Shown: positions 8,901 through 17,695 of the stretch, piece after piece | How the letters are laid out: every line of letters begins with the position of its first letter | Numbering within the stretch: position 1 is the stretch's first letter | Assembly: GCA_025765595.1 (NCBI GenBank) | Contig: JAIVFH010000485.1 | Coordinates: forward strand, 1 to 17,695 | Reading direction: 5' to 3' | Origin: Obelidium mucronatum | Taxonomy: Eukaryota > Chytridiomycota > Chytridiomycetes > Chytridiales > Chytriomycetaceae | DNA length: 17,695 nt | Position numbers and translations under genes: made by a program | The notes under the pieces: model-generated | What the model saw: only the letters and a program-made list of their open reading frames with translations | What the model was told of the DNA's origin: nothing | Database searches by the model: none

Positions 8901-9020
8901 AACTACGGCCATACACACCAAAAAGCACCGGATCCCGTCCGATCTCCGAAGTTAAGCTGGTGATGGCATTGTCAGTACTGCGGTGGGAGACCACGCGGGA
9001 ATACAGTGTGCTGTAGTTTT
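8901..9020 (+). rRNA. 5S ribosomal RNA, copy 10
   Basis: Identical to copy 1 over 120 nt. It ends the 702-bp unit 8322-9023, which lacks one T in the CTTTTTTCTTTT spacer patch. TATAAA is at 8871-8876. Confidence 0.95.
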
Positions 9021-9603
9021 TTTCGCGGCTGCACGCAAAAATCTCCAAGACACATCCTGCATAATTTGGCGCTCGCTCCATGGAGTCTGTGGTCACTATT
9101 GCTTTCAACAATGGCGGCAAGTACTGCGCCAAAGCAAAAACAAAAAAAAAAAAATTGCTCTACACATGGTTTCTGCCACAAATCGGCAACCTCTTTTTTC
9201 TTTTCGTGTTGTGCGCGGAATTTCTGCCAACATAGGCGTGCCAACGGCGCCACGCTAGCACACCGGCTTCTTGCGTAAAGTGGGCAGGAGCCTTTTGTTT
9301 TGAATTCCCTTTTCTAGTTTTCACGCGCTCTACCTGGCTCGCATCTCTTCCAAACTTTGAAGAAGCCTTGCCCAGACTTTTCTCCATTTTTGAGATGCCT
9401 CATAGCAGCCAAAACTAAAGAAACAGGCAGGCGGACATCTGTTATGGTAATCAGTTTGTCAAGACAACAAATTTTATTTTTTGACAGCCGGCTTTATTTC
9501 AAGGGCCGCCCTGGTTCCAAAGAAAAAAGAGTTTTTTTTTTCATAGTTTGCTGTTTTTGACAGCTGTCAATCGTATAAAGCGCAACACAGAAACAGAACC
9601 TGC

Positions 9604-9723
9604 AACTACGGCCATACACACCAAAAAGCACCGGATCCCGTCCGATCTCCGAAGTTAAGCTGGTGATGGCATTGTCAGTACTGCGGTGGGAGACCACGCG
9701 GGAATACAGTGTGCTGTAGTTTT
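9604..9723 (+). rRNA. 5S ribosomal RNA, copy 11
   Basis: Identical to copy 1 over 120 nt. It ends the canonical 703-bp unit 9024-9726. It is the middle one of three successive long units (copies 10, 11 and 12). Confidence 0.95.
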
Positions 9724-10307
9724 TTTCGCGGCTGCACGCAAAAATCTCCAAGACACATCCTGCATAATTTGGCGCTCGCTCCATGGAGTCTGTGGTCACT
9801 ATTGCTTTCAACAATGGCGGCAAGTACTGCGCCAAAGCAAAAACAAAAAAAAAAAAAATTGCTCTACACATGGTTTCTGCCACAAATCGGCAACCTCTTT
9901 TTTCTTTTCGTGTTGTGCGCGGAATTTCTGCCAACATAGGCGTGCCAACGGCGCCACGCTAGCACACCGGCTTCTTGCGTAAGTGGGCAGGAGCCTTTTG
10001 TTTTGAATTCCCTTTTCTAGTTTTCACGCGCTCTTACCTGGCTCGCATCTCTTCCAAACTTTGAAGAAGCCTTGCCCAGACTTTTCTCCATTTTTGAGAT
10101 GCCTCATAGCAGCCAAAACTAAAGAAACAGGCAGGCGGACATCTGTTATGGTAATCAGTTTGTCAAGACAACAAATTTTATTTTTTGACAGCCGGCTTTA
10201 TTTCAAGGGCCGCCCTGGTTCCAAAGAAAAAAGAGTTTTTTTTTTCATAGTTTGCTGTTTTTGACAGCTGTCAATCGTATAAAGCGCAACACAGAAACAG
10301 AACCTGC

Positions 10308-10426
10308 AACTACGGCCATACACACCAAAAGCACCGGATCCCGTCCGATCTCCGAAGTTAAGCTGGTGATGGCATTGTCAGTACTGCGGTGGGAGACCAC
10401 GCGGGAATACAGTGTGCTGTAGTTTT
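10308..10426 (+). rRNA. 5S ribosomal RNA, copy 12 (one-base deletion)
   Basis: 119 nt. One A is missing from the AAAAA run at about +20 to +24, in the loop between helices II and III. Box A, box C, helix I and the T7 terminator are intact, so it could still be transcribed. A homopolymer sequencing error is as likely as a real variant. The unit is 9727-10429 (703 bp), with a compensating extra T near 10035. Confidence 0.92.
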
Positions 10427-10429
10427 TTT

Positions 10430-10824
10430 CGCGGGCTGCACGCAAAATCTCCAAGACACATCCTGCATAATTTGGCGCTCGCTCCATGGAGTCTGTGGTC
10501 ACTATTGCTTTCAACAATGGCGGCAAGTACTGCGCCAAGCAAAAACAAAAAAAAAAAATTGCTCTACACATGGTTTCTGCCACAAATCGGCAACCTCTTT
10601 TTTCTTTTCGTGTTGTGCGCGGAATTTCTGCCAACATAGGCGTGCCAACGGCGCCACGCTAGCACACCGGCTTCTTGCGTAAAGTGGGCAGGAGCCTTTT
10701 GTTTTGAATTCCCTTTTCTAGTTTTCACGCGCTCTACCTGGCTCGCATCTCTTCCAAACTTTGAAGAAGCCTTGCCCAGACTTTTCTCCATTTGACAGCC
10801 GGCTTTGTGTGCTGTAGTTTTTTT
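10430..10824. repeat. Short gene-less unit S6
   Basis: 395 bp. It starts CGCGGGCTGCACG with one extra G, then lacks single bases in the CAAAAATC and CCAAAGC runs. The 5S 3' remnant is at 10807-10817 with T7. The deletion junctions are canonical. Confidence 0.9.
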
Positions 10825-11408
10825 CGCGGCTGCACGCAAAAATCTCCAAGACACATCCTGCATAATTTGGCGCTCGCTCCATGGAGTCTGTGGTCACTAT
10901 TGCTTTCAACAATGGCGGGCAAGTACTGCGCCAAAGCAAAACAAAAAAAAAAAAATTGCTCTACACATGGTTTCTGCCACAAATCGGCAACCTCTTTTTT
11001 CTTTTCGTGTTGTGCGCGGAATTTCTGCCAACATAGGCGTGCCAACGGCGCCACGCTAGCACACCCGGCTTCTTGCGTAAAGTGGGCAGGAGCCTTTTGT
11101 TTTGAATTCCCTTTTCTAGTTTTCACGCGCTCTACCTGGCTCGCATCTCTTCCAAACTTTGAAGAAGCCTTGCCCAGACTTTTCTCCATTTTTGAGATGC
11201 CTCATAGCAGCCAAAACTAAAGAAAACAGGCAGGCGGACATCTGTTATGGTAATCAGTTTGTCAAGACAACAAATTTTATTTTTTGACAGCCGGCTTTAT
11301 TTCAAGGGCCGCCCCCTGGTTCCAAAGAAAAAGAGTTTTTTTTTTTCATAGTTTGCTGTTTTTGACAGCTGTCAATCGTATAAAGCGCAACACAGAAACA
11401 GAACCTGC

Positions 11409-11528
11409 AACTACGGCCATACACACCAAAAAGCACCGGATCCCGTCCGATCTCCGAAGTTAAGCTGGTGATGGCATTGTCAGTACTGCGGTGGGAGACC
11501 ACGCGGGAATACAGTGTGCTGTAGTTTT
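11409..11528 (+). rRNA. 5S ribosomal RNA, copy 13
   Basis: Identical to copy 1 over 120 nt, although its spacer has several small insertions (GCCGCCCCCTGG, AAAGAAAACAGG, AATGGCGGGCAAG). The unit is 10825-11531 (707 bp). It is the last gene before a run of five short units, so the next 5S copy is about 2.7 kb away. Confidence 0.95.
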
Positions 11529-11531
11529 TTT

Positions 11532-11928
11532 CGCGGCTGCACGCAAAAATCTCCAAGACACATCCTGCATAATTTGGCGCTCGCTCCATGGAGTCTGTGG
11601 TCACTATTGCTTTCAACAATGGCGGCAAGTACTGCGCCAAAGCAAAAACAAAAAAAAAAAAATTGCTCTACACATGGTTTCTGCCACAAATCGGCAACCT
11701 CTTTTTTCTTTTCGTGTTGTGCGCGGAATTTTCTGCCAACATAGGCGTGCCAACGGCGCCACGCTAGCACACCGGCTTCTTGCGTAAAGTGGGCAGGAGC
11801 CTTTTGTTTTGAATTCCCTTTCTAGTTTTCACGCGCTCTACCTGGCTCGCATCTCTTCCAAACTTTGAAGAAGCCTTGCCCAGACTTTTCTCCATTTGAC
11901 AGCCGGCTTTGTGTGCTGTAGTTTTTTT
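11532..11928. repeat. Short gene-less unit S7 (first of a run of five)
   Basis: 397 bp. It has an extra T in GGAATTTTCTGCC and lacks one in ATTCCCTTTCTAG. The 5S 3' remnant is at 11911-11921 with T7. Confidence 0.91.
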
Positions 11929-12323
11929 CGCGGCTGCACGCAAAAATCTCCAAGACACATCCTGCATAATTTGGCGCTCGCTCCATGGAGTCTGTGGTCA
12001 CTATTGCTTTCAACAATGGCGGCAAGTACTGCGCCAAAGCAAAACAAAAAAAAAAAAAATTGCTCTACACATGGTTTCTGCCACAAATCGGCAACCTCTT
12101 TTTTCTTTTCGTGTTGTGCGCGGAATTTCTGCCAACATAGGCGTGCCAACGGCGCCACGCTAGCACACCGGCTTCTTGCGTAAAGTGGGCAGGAGCCTTT
12201 GTTTGAATTCCCTTTTCTAGTTTTCACGCGCTCTACCTGGCTCGCATCTCTTCCAAACTTTGAAGAAGCCTTGCCCAGACTTTTCTCCATTTGACAGCCG
12301 GCTTTGTGTGCTGTAGTTTTTTT
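11929..12323. repeat. Short gene-less unit S8
   Basis: 395 bp. Small losses are seen in the A-rich patch and in GAGCCTTTGTTTGAATTC. The 5S 3' remnant is at 12306-12316 with T7. Confidence 0.91.
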
Positions 12324-12719
12324 CGCGGCTGCACGCAAAAATCTCCAAGACACATCCTGCATAATTTGGCGCTCGCTCCATGGAGTCTGTGGTCACTATT
12401 GCTTTCAACAATGGCGGCAAGTACTGCGCCAAAGCAAAAACAAAAAAAAAAAAATTGCTCTACACATGGTTTCTGCCACAAATCGGCAACCTCTTTTTTC
12501 TTTTCGTGTTGTGCGCGGAATTTCTGCCAACATAGGCGTGCCAACGGCGCACGCTAGCACACCGGCTTCTTGCGTAAAGTGGGCAGGAGCCTTTTGTTTT
12601 GAATTCCCTTTTCTAGTTTTTCACGCGCTCTACCTGGCTCGCATCTCTTCCAAACTTGAAGAAGCCCTGCCCAGACTTTTCCTCCATTTGACAGCCGGCT
12701 TTGTGTGCTGTAGTTTTTT
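12324..12719. repeat. Short gene-less unit S9
   Basis: 396 bp. It has single-base changes such as CGGCGCACGC, AAACTTGAAG, GCCCTGCCC and TTTCCTCC. The 5S 3' remnant is at 12703-12713, with a T6 tract instead of T7. Confidence 0.9.
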
Positions 12720-13119
12720 CGCGGCTGCACGCAAAAAATCTCCAAGACACATCCTGCATAATTTGGCGCTCGCTCCATGGAGTCTGTGGTCACTATTGCT
12801 TTCAACAATGGCGGCAAAGTACTGCGCCCAAAGCAAAAACAAAAAAAAAAAAATTGCTCTACACATGGTTTTCTGCCAACAAATCGGCAACCCTTTTTTT
12901 CTTTTCGTGTTGTGCGCGGAATTTCTGCCAACATAGGCGTGCCAACGGCGCCACGCTAGCACACCGGCTTCTTGCGTAAAGTGGGCAGGAGCCTTTTGTT
13001 TTGAATTCCCTTTTCTAGTTTTCACGCGCTCTACCTGGCTCGCATCTCTTCCAAACTTTGAAGAAGCCTTGCCAGACTTTTCTCCATTTGACAGCCGGCT
13101 TTGTGTGCTGTAGTTTTTT
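12720..13119. repeat. Short gene-less unit S10
   Basis: 400 bp, the longest short unit. Insertions of single bases (CAAAAAATC, GGCAAAGTACTGCGCCCAAAG, GGTTTTCTGCCAACAAATC) outweigh one loss at CCTTGCCAGAC. The 5S 3' remnant is at 13103-13113, followed by T6. Confidence 0.9.
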
Positions 13120-13515
13120 CGCGGCTGCACGCAAAAATCTCCAAGACACATCCTGCATTAATTTGGCGCTCGCTCCATGGAGTCTGTGGTCACTATTGCT
13201 TTCAACAATGGCGGCAAGTACTGCGCCAAAGCAAAAACAAAAAAAAAAAAATGCTCTACACATGGTTTCTGCCACAAATCGGCAACCTCTTTTTCTTTTC
13301 GTGTTGTGCGCGGAATTTCTGCCAACATAGGCGTGCCAACGGCGCCACGCTAGCACACCGGCTTCTTGCGTAAAGTGGGCCAGGAGCCTTTTGTTTTGAA
13401 TTCCCTTTTCTAGTTTTCACGCGCTCTACCTGGCTCGCATCTCTTCCAAACTTTGAAGAAGCCTTGCCCAGACTTTTCTCCATTTGACAGCCGGCTTTGT
13501 GTGCTGTAGTTTTTT
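13120..13515. repeat. Short gene-less unit S11 (last of the run of five)
   Basis: 396 bp. Variants include GCATTAATTTGG, AAAATGCTC and GGGCCAGGAGCC. The 5S 3' remnant is at 13499-13509 with T6. Confidence 0.9.
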
Positions 13516-14096
13516 CGCGGCTGCACGCAAAAATCTCCAAGACACATCCTGCATAATTTGGCGCTCGCTCCATGGAGTCTCGTGGTCACTATTGCTTTCA
13601 ACAATGGCGGCAGTACTGCGCCAAAGCAAAACAAAAAAAAAAAAATTGCTCTACACATGGTTTCTGCCACAAATCGGCAACCTCTTTTTTCTTTTTCGTG
13701 TTGTGCGCGGAATTTCGGCCAACATAGGCGTGCCAACGGCGCCACGCTAGCACACCGGCTCTTGCGTAAAGTGGGCAGGAGCCTTTTGTTTTGAATTCCC
13801 TTTTCTAGTTTTTCACGCGCTCTACCTGGCTCGCATCTCTTCCAAACTTTGAAGAAGCCTTGCCCAGACTTTTCTCATTTTGAGATGCCTCATAGCAGCC
13901 AAAACTAAAGAAACAGGCAGGCGGACATCTGTTATGGTAATCGTTTGTCAAGACAACAAATTTATTTTTTGACAGCCGGCTTTATTTCAAGGGCCGCCCC
14001 TTGTTCCCAAAGAAAAAAGAGTTTTTTTTTTTTTCATAGTTTGCTGTTTTTGACAGCTGTCATCGTATAAAGCGCAAACACAGAAACAGAACCTGC

Positions 14097-14212
14097 AACT
14101 ACGGCCATACACCACAAAAAGCACGGATCCGTCCGATCTCCGAAGTTAAGCTGGTGATGGCATTGTCAGTACTGCGGTGGGAGACCACGCGGGAATACAG
14201 TGCTGTAGTTTT
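14097..14212 (+). rRNA. 5S ribosomal RNA, copy 14 (degenerate, 116 nt)
   Basis: The most altered copy. One C is lost from each of two C runs in the helix III arm (GCACGG and GGATCCGTCC). CACACC near +15 to +20 reads CACCAC. The dinucleotide TG is lost from the 3' hairpin (TACAGTGCTGTAG), which shortens the distance to helix I. Box A and box C are intact. Upstream, the palindrome has lost one A and the TATA box sits at -31. The unit is 13516-14215 (700 bp). Either a decaying copy or poor consensus in this stretch would explain it. The call as a 5S gene is certain; its function is doubtful. Confidence 0.85.
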
Positions 14213-14215
14213 TTT

Positions 14216-14608
14216 CGCGGCTGCACGCAAAAATCTCCAAGACACATCTGCATAATTTGGCGCTCGCTCCATGGAGTCTGTGGTCACTATTGCTTTCAAC
14301 AATGGCGGCAAGTACTGCGCCAAAGCAAAAACAAAAAAAAAAAATTGCTCTACACATGGTTTCTGCCACAAATCGGCAACCTCTTTTTCTTTTCGTGTTG
14401 TGCGCGGAATTTCTGCCAACATAGGCGTGCCAACGGCGCCACGCTAGCACACCGGCTTCTTGCGTAAAGTGGGCAGAGAGCCTTTGTTTTGAATTCCCTT
14501 TTCTAGTTTTCAGCGCTCTACCTGGCTCGCATCTCTTCCAAACTTTGAAGAAGCCTTGCCCAGACTTTTCTCCATTTGACAGCCGGCTTTGTGTGCTGTA
14601 GTTTTTTT
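14216..14608. repeat. Short gene-less unit S12
   Basis: 393 bp, the shortest complete unit. Losses include CACATCTGCAT, CTCTTTTTC and TTTTCAGCGCTC, with one gain in GGGCAGAGAGCC. The 5S 3' remnant is at 14591-14601 with T7. Confidence 0.9.
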
Positions 14609-15002
14609 CGCGGCTGCACGCAAAAATCTCCAAGACACATCCTGCATAATTTGGCGCTCGCTCCATGGAGTCTGTGGTCACTATTGCTTTCAACAATGGC
14701 GGCAAGTACTGCGCCAAAGCAAAAACAAAAAAAAAAAAATTGCTCTACACATGGTTTCTGCCACAAATCGGCAACCTCTTTTTTCTTTTCGTGTTGTGCG
14801 CGGAATTTCTGCCAACATAGGCGTGCCAACGGCGCCACGCTAGCACCGGCTTCTTGCGTAAAGTGGGCAGGAGCCTTTTGTTTTGAATTCCCTTTTCTAG
14901 TTTTCACGCGCTCTACCTGGCTCGCATCTCTTCCAAACTTTGAAGAAGCCTTGCCCAGACTTTTCTCCATTTGACAGCCGGCTTGTGTGCTGTAGTTTTT
15001 TT
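14609..15002. repeat. Short gene-less unit S13
   Basis: 394 bp. A CA dinucleotide is lost in CGCTAGCACCGG, and one T is lost at the second junction (GGCTTGTGTG instead of GGCTTTGTGTG). The 5S 3' remnant is at 14985-14995 with T7. Confidence 0.9.
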
Positions 15003-15582
15003 CGCGGCTGCACGCAAAAATCTCCAAGACACATCCTGCATAATTTGGCGCTCGCTCCATGGAGTCTGTGGTCACTATTGCTTTCAACAATGGCGGCAAG
15101 TACTGCGCCAAAGCAAAAACAAAAAAAAAAAAATTGCTCTACACATGGTTTCTGCCACAAATCGGCAACCTCTTTTTTCTTTCGTGTTGTGCGCGGAATT
15201 TCTGCCAACATAGGCGTGCCAACGGCGCCACGCTAGCACACCGGCTTCTTGCGTAAAGTGGGCAGGAGCCTTTTGTTTTGAATTCCCTTTTCTAGTTTTC
15301 ACGCGCTCTACCTGGCTCGCATCTCTTCCAAACTTTGAAGAAGCCTTGCCCAGACTTTTCTCCATTTTTGAGATGCCTCATAGCAGCCAAAACTAAAAGA
15401 AACAGGCAGGCGGACATCTGTTATGGTAATCAGTTTGTCAAGACAACAAATTTTATTTTTTGACAGCCGGCTTTATTTCAAGGGCCGCCCTGGTTCCAAA
15501 GAAAAAAGAGTTTTTTTTTTCATAGTTTGCTGTTTTTGACAGCTGTCAATCGTATAAAGCGCAACACAGAAACAGAACCTGC

Positions 15583-15702
15583 AACTACGGCCATACACAC
15601 CAAAAAGCACCGGATCCCGTCCGATCTCCGAAGTTAAGCTGGTGATGGCATTGTCAGTACTGCGGTGGGAGACCACGCGGGAATACAGTGTGCTGTAGTT
15701 TT
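15583..15702 (+). rRNA. 5S ribosomal RNA, copy 15
   Basis: Identical to copy 1 over 120 nt. The terminator is T6 (15699-15704), still long enough for Pol III release. The unit is 15003-15704 (702 bp). Palindrome and TATAAA (15553-15558) are canonical. Confidence 0.95.
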
Positions 15703-16281
15703 TTCGCGGCTGCACGCAAAAATCTCCAAGACACATCCTGCATAATTTGGCGCTCGCTCCATGGAGTCTGTGGTCACTATTGCTTTCAACAATGGCGGCA
15801 AGTACTGCGCCAAAGCAAAAACAAAAAAAAAAAAAATTGCTCTACACATGGTTTCTGCCACAAATCGGCAACTCTTTTTTTTTTCGTGTTGTGCGCGGAA
15901 TTTCTGCCAACATAGGCGTGCCAACGGCGCCACGCTAGCACACCGGCTTCTTGCGTAAAGTGGGCAGGAGCCTTTTGTTTTGAATTCCCTTTTCTAGTTT
16001 TCACGCGCTCTACCTGGCTCGCATCTCTTCCAAACTTTGAAGAAGCCTTGCCCAGACTTTTCTCCATTTTTGAGATGCCTCATAGCAGCCAAAACTAAAG
16101 AAAACAGGCAGGCGGACATCTGTTATGGTAATCAGTTTGTCAAGACAACAAATTTTATTTTTTGACAGCCGGCTTTATTTCAAGGGCCGCCCTGGTTCCA
16201 AAGAAAAAAGAGTTTTTTTTCATAGTTTGCTGTTTTGACAGCTGTCAATCGTATAAAGCGCAACACAGAAACAGAACCTGC

Positions 16282-16400
16282 AACTACGGCCATACACACC
16301 AAAAAGCACCGGATCCCGTCCGATCTCCGAAGTTAAGCTGGTGATGGCATGTCAGTACTGCGGTGGGAGACCACGCGGGAATACAGTGTGCTGTAGTTTT
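16282..16400 (+). rRNA. 5S ribosomal RNA, copy 16 (one-base deletion)
   Basis: 119 nt. One T is lost at about +69/+70 (GGCATGTCAGT), at the place of the intermediate element of the internal promoter. Box A, box C and helix I are intact. The unit is 15705-16403 (699 bp), with shortened T-tracts upstream of the palindrome. Confidence 0.92.
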
Positions 16401-16403
16401 TTT

Positions 16404-16797
16404 CGCGGCTGCACGCAAAAATCTCCAAGACACATCCTGCATAATTTGGCGCTCGCTCCATGGAGTCTGTGGTCACTATTGCTTTCAACAATGGCGGCAA
16501 GTACTGCGCCAAAGCAAAAAAACAAAAAAAAAAAATTGCTCTACACATGGTTTCTGCCACAAATCGGCAACCTCTTTTTTCTTTTCGTGTTGTGCGCGGA
16601 ATTTCTGCCAACATAGGCGTGCCAACGGCGCCACGCTAGCACACCGGCTTCTTGCGTAAAGTGGGCAGGAGCCTTTGTTTTGAATTCCCTTTTCTAGTTT
16701 TCACGCGCTCACCTGGCTCGCATCTCTTCCAAATTTGAAGAAGCCTTGCCCAGACTTTTCTCCATTTGACAGCCGGCTTTGTGTGCTGTAGTTTTTT
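16404..16797. repeat. Short gene-less unit S14
   Basis: 394 bp. Variants include GCAAAAAAACAAA, GCGCTCACCTGG and CCAAATTTGAAG. The 5S 3' remnant is at 16781-16791 with T6. It is the last short unit identified; the partial unit at the right edge cannot be classed. Confidence 0.9.
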
Positions 16798-17371
16798 CGC
16801 GGCTGCACGCAAAAATCTCCAAGACACATCCTGCATAATTTGGCGCTCGCTCCATGGAGTCTGTGGTCACTATTGCTTTCAACAATGGCGGCAAGTACTG
16901 CGCCAAAGCAAAAACAAAAAAAAAAAAATTGCTCTACACATGGTTTCTGCCACAAATCGGGCAACCTCTTTTTTCTTTTCGTGTGTGCGAGGAATTTCTG
17001 CCAACATAGGCGTGCCAACGGCGCCACGCTAGACACCGGCTTCTTGCGTTAAAGTGGGCAGGAGCCTTTTGTTTTGAATTCCCTTCTCGTTTTCACGCGC
17101 TCTACCTGGCTCGCATCTCTTCCAAACTTTGAAGAAGCCTTGCCCAGACTTTCTCCATTTTGAGATGCTCATAGCAGCCAAAACTAAAGAAACAGGCAGG
17201 GACATCTGTTATGGTAATCAGTTTGTCAAGACAACAAATTTTATTTTTTGACAGCCGGCTTTATTTCAAGGGCCGCCCTGGTTCCAAAGAAAAAAGAGTT
17301 TTTTTTTTCATAGTTTGCTGTTTTTGACAGCTTCAATCGTATAAAGCGCACAACACAGAAACAGAACCTGC

Positions 17372-17488
17372 AACTACGGCCATACACACCAAAAAGCACC
17401 GGATCCGCCGATCTCCGAGTTAAGCTGGTGATGGCATTGTCAGTACTGCGGTGGGAGACCACGCGGGAATACAGTGTGCTGTAGTTTT
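17372..17488 (+). rRNA. 5S ribosomal RNA, copy 17 (degenerate, 117 nt)
   Basis: Three bases are missing: a C and a T in the helix III loop (GGATCCGCCGATC), and one A at the first bases of box A (CCGAGTTAAGC). Box C, helix I and T7 are intact. Upstream, the palindrome lost a G (ACAGCTTCAA) and CA is inserted before ACACAG, which moves the TATA box to -32. The unit is 16798-17491 (694 bp), the shortest long unit, with indels spread over its spacer. Consensus error near the end of the sequence is a strong alternative to decay. Confidence 0.87.
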
Positions 17489-17491
17489 TTT

Positions 17492-17695
17492 CGCGGCTGC
17501 ACGCAAAAATCTCCAAGACACATCCTGCATAATTTGGCGCTCGCTCCATGGAGTCTGTGGTCACTATTGCTTTCAAACATGGCGGAAAGTACTGCGCAAA
17601 GCAAAAACAAAAAAAAAAAAAATTGCTCTACACATGGTTTCTGCCACAAACTCGGCAACCTCTTTTTTCTTTTCGTGTTGTGCGGAATTTCTGCC
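17492..17695. repeat. Partial unit at the right edge
   Basis: 204 bp matching the left part of the spacer up to TTTCTGCC. It includes the ATGGCGG motif (here TTCAAACATGGCGG) and the A-tract. The window ends before the point where long and short units differ, so its class is unknown. It has several single-base indels. Confidence 0.88.

Larger units (their letters stand above)
1..17695 (+). repeat. 5S rDNA tandem array with long (703 bp) and short (397 bp) units
   Basis: The whole window is a head-to-tail array in one orientation. Unit starts, taken at the CGCGG after each 5S T-tract, fall at 701, 1099, 1804, 2507, 3209, 3606, 4317, 5020, 5417, 6121, 6518, 7221, 7925, 8322, 9024, 9727, 10430, 10825, 11532, 11929, 12324, 12720, 13120, 13516, 14216, 14609, 15003, 15705, 16404, 16798 and 17492. 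Spacings cluster at about 703 bp (17 units, each with a 5S gene) and about 397 bp (14 units, gene-less). Both ends of the window lie inside the array, so its true length is unknown. Near-identity of distant units fits concerted evolution by unequal crossing-over or gene conversion. No 18S, 5.8S or 28S sequence, transposon or protein gene is seen. Confidence 0.97.

Noticed and set aside
12304..12936. A 210-residue open frame, the longest in the window
   Set aside because: It exists only because indels in two short units happen to join frames. The same region in canonical units has stops. It also contains the 5S remnant read in frame.
1..17695. CRISPR array or satellite DNA as an explanation of the repeat pattern
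   Set aside because: The units are 400-700 bp with no short repeat/unique spacer pattern, and they contain a clear 5S rRNA gene with Pol III signals.

Overview
The window is one uninterrupted tandem array of 5S ribosomal RNA genes from a eukaryotic nuclear genome. I find no protein-coding gene in it. The 5S sequence has the eukaryotic internal promoter (box A, intermediate element, box C), a TATAAA box about 30 bp upstream and a short T-tract terminator, so transcription by RNA polymerase III is expected, on the + strand. The core (GATCCCGTCCGATCT, then GGTGGGAGACCACGCGGGAAT) looks more like the 5S RNA of basidiomycete or early-diverging (zygomycete/chytrid-type) fungi than of animals, plants or ascomycetes. 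That placement rests on memory of the family and is tentative.

Layout. Counting each unit from the CGCGG that follows a 5S T-tract, the window holds 31 units plus a 204-bp partial unit at the right edge; the first unit lacks only about two bases. There are two length classes. Seventeen long units (canonical 703 bp, range 694-711) each carry one full 5S gene at their right end. Fourteen short units (canonical 397 bp, range 393-400) carry the same left 360 bp of spacer but no 5S gene, only the last 11 nt of the 5S sequence plus its T-tract. From left to right the order is L S L L L S L L S L S L L S L L L S L S S S S S L S S L L S L (partial). The short unit matches the long unit minus two separate blocks of 93 bp and 213 bp, with a 13-bp island kept between them.

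How the parts work. Each long unit should make one 5S rRNA of about 120 nt, a component of the large ribosomal subunit. Thirteen of the 17 genes are identical over 120 nt. Copies 12, 14, 16 and 17 carry small deletions. Short units have no TATA box, box A or box C and should be silent. The spacer has constant landmarks in each long unit: an A-tract, a T-tract, a 14-bp palindrome TTGACAGCTGTCAA abutting the TATA box, and an 11-bp direct repeat of its left half.

Quality. From about 10 kb to the right end, and in two local bursts (about 1083-1385 and 3520-3670), there are many scattered single-base indels. These look at least partly like consensus errors in a long-read assembly. Unit order and fine variants there should be read with that in mind.
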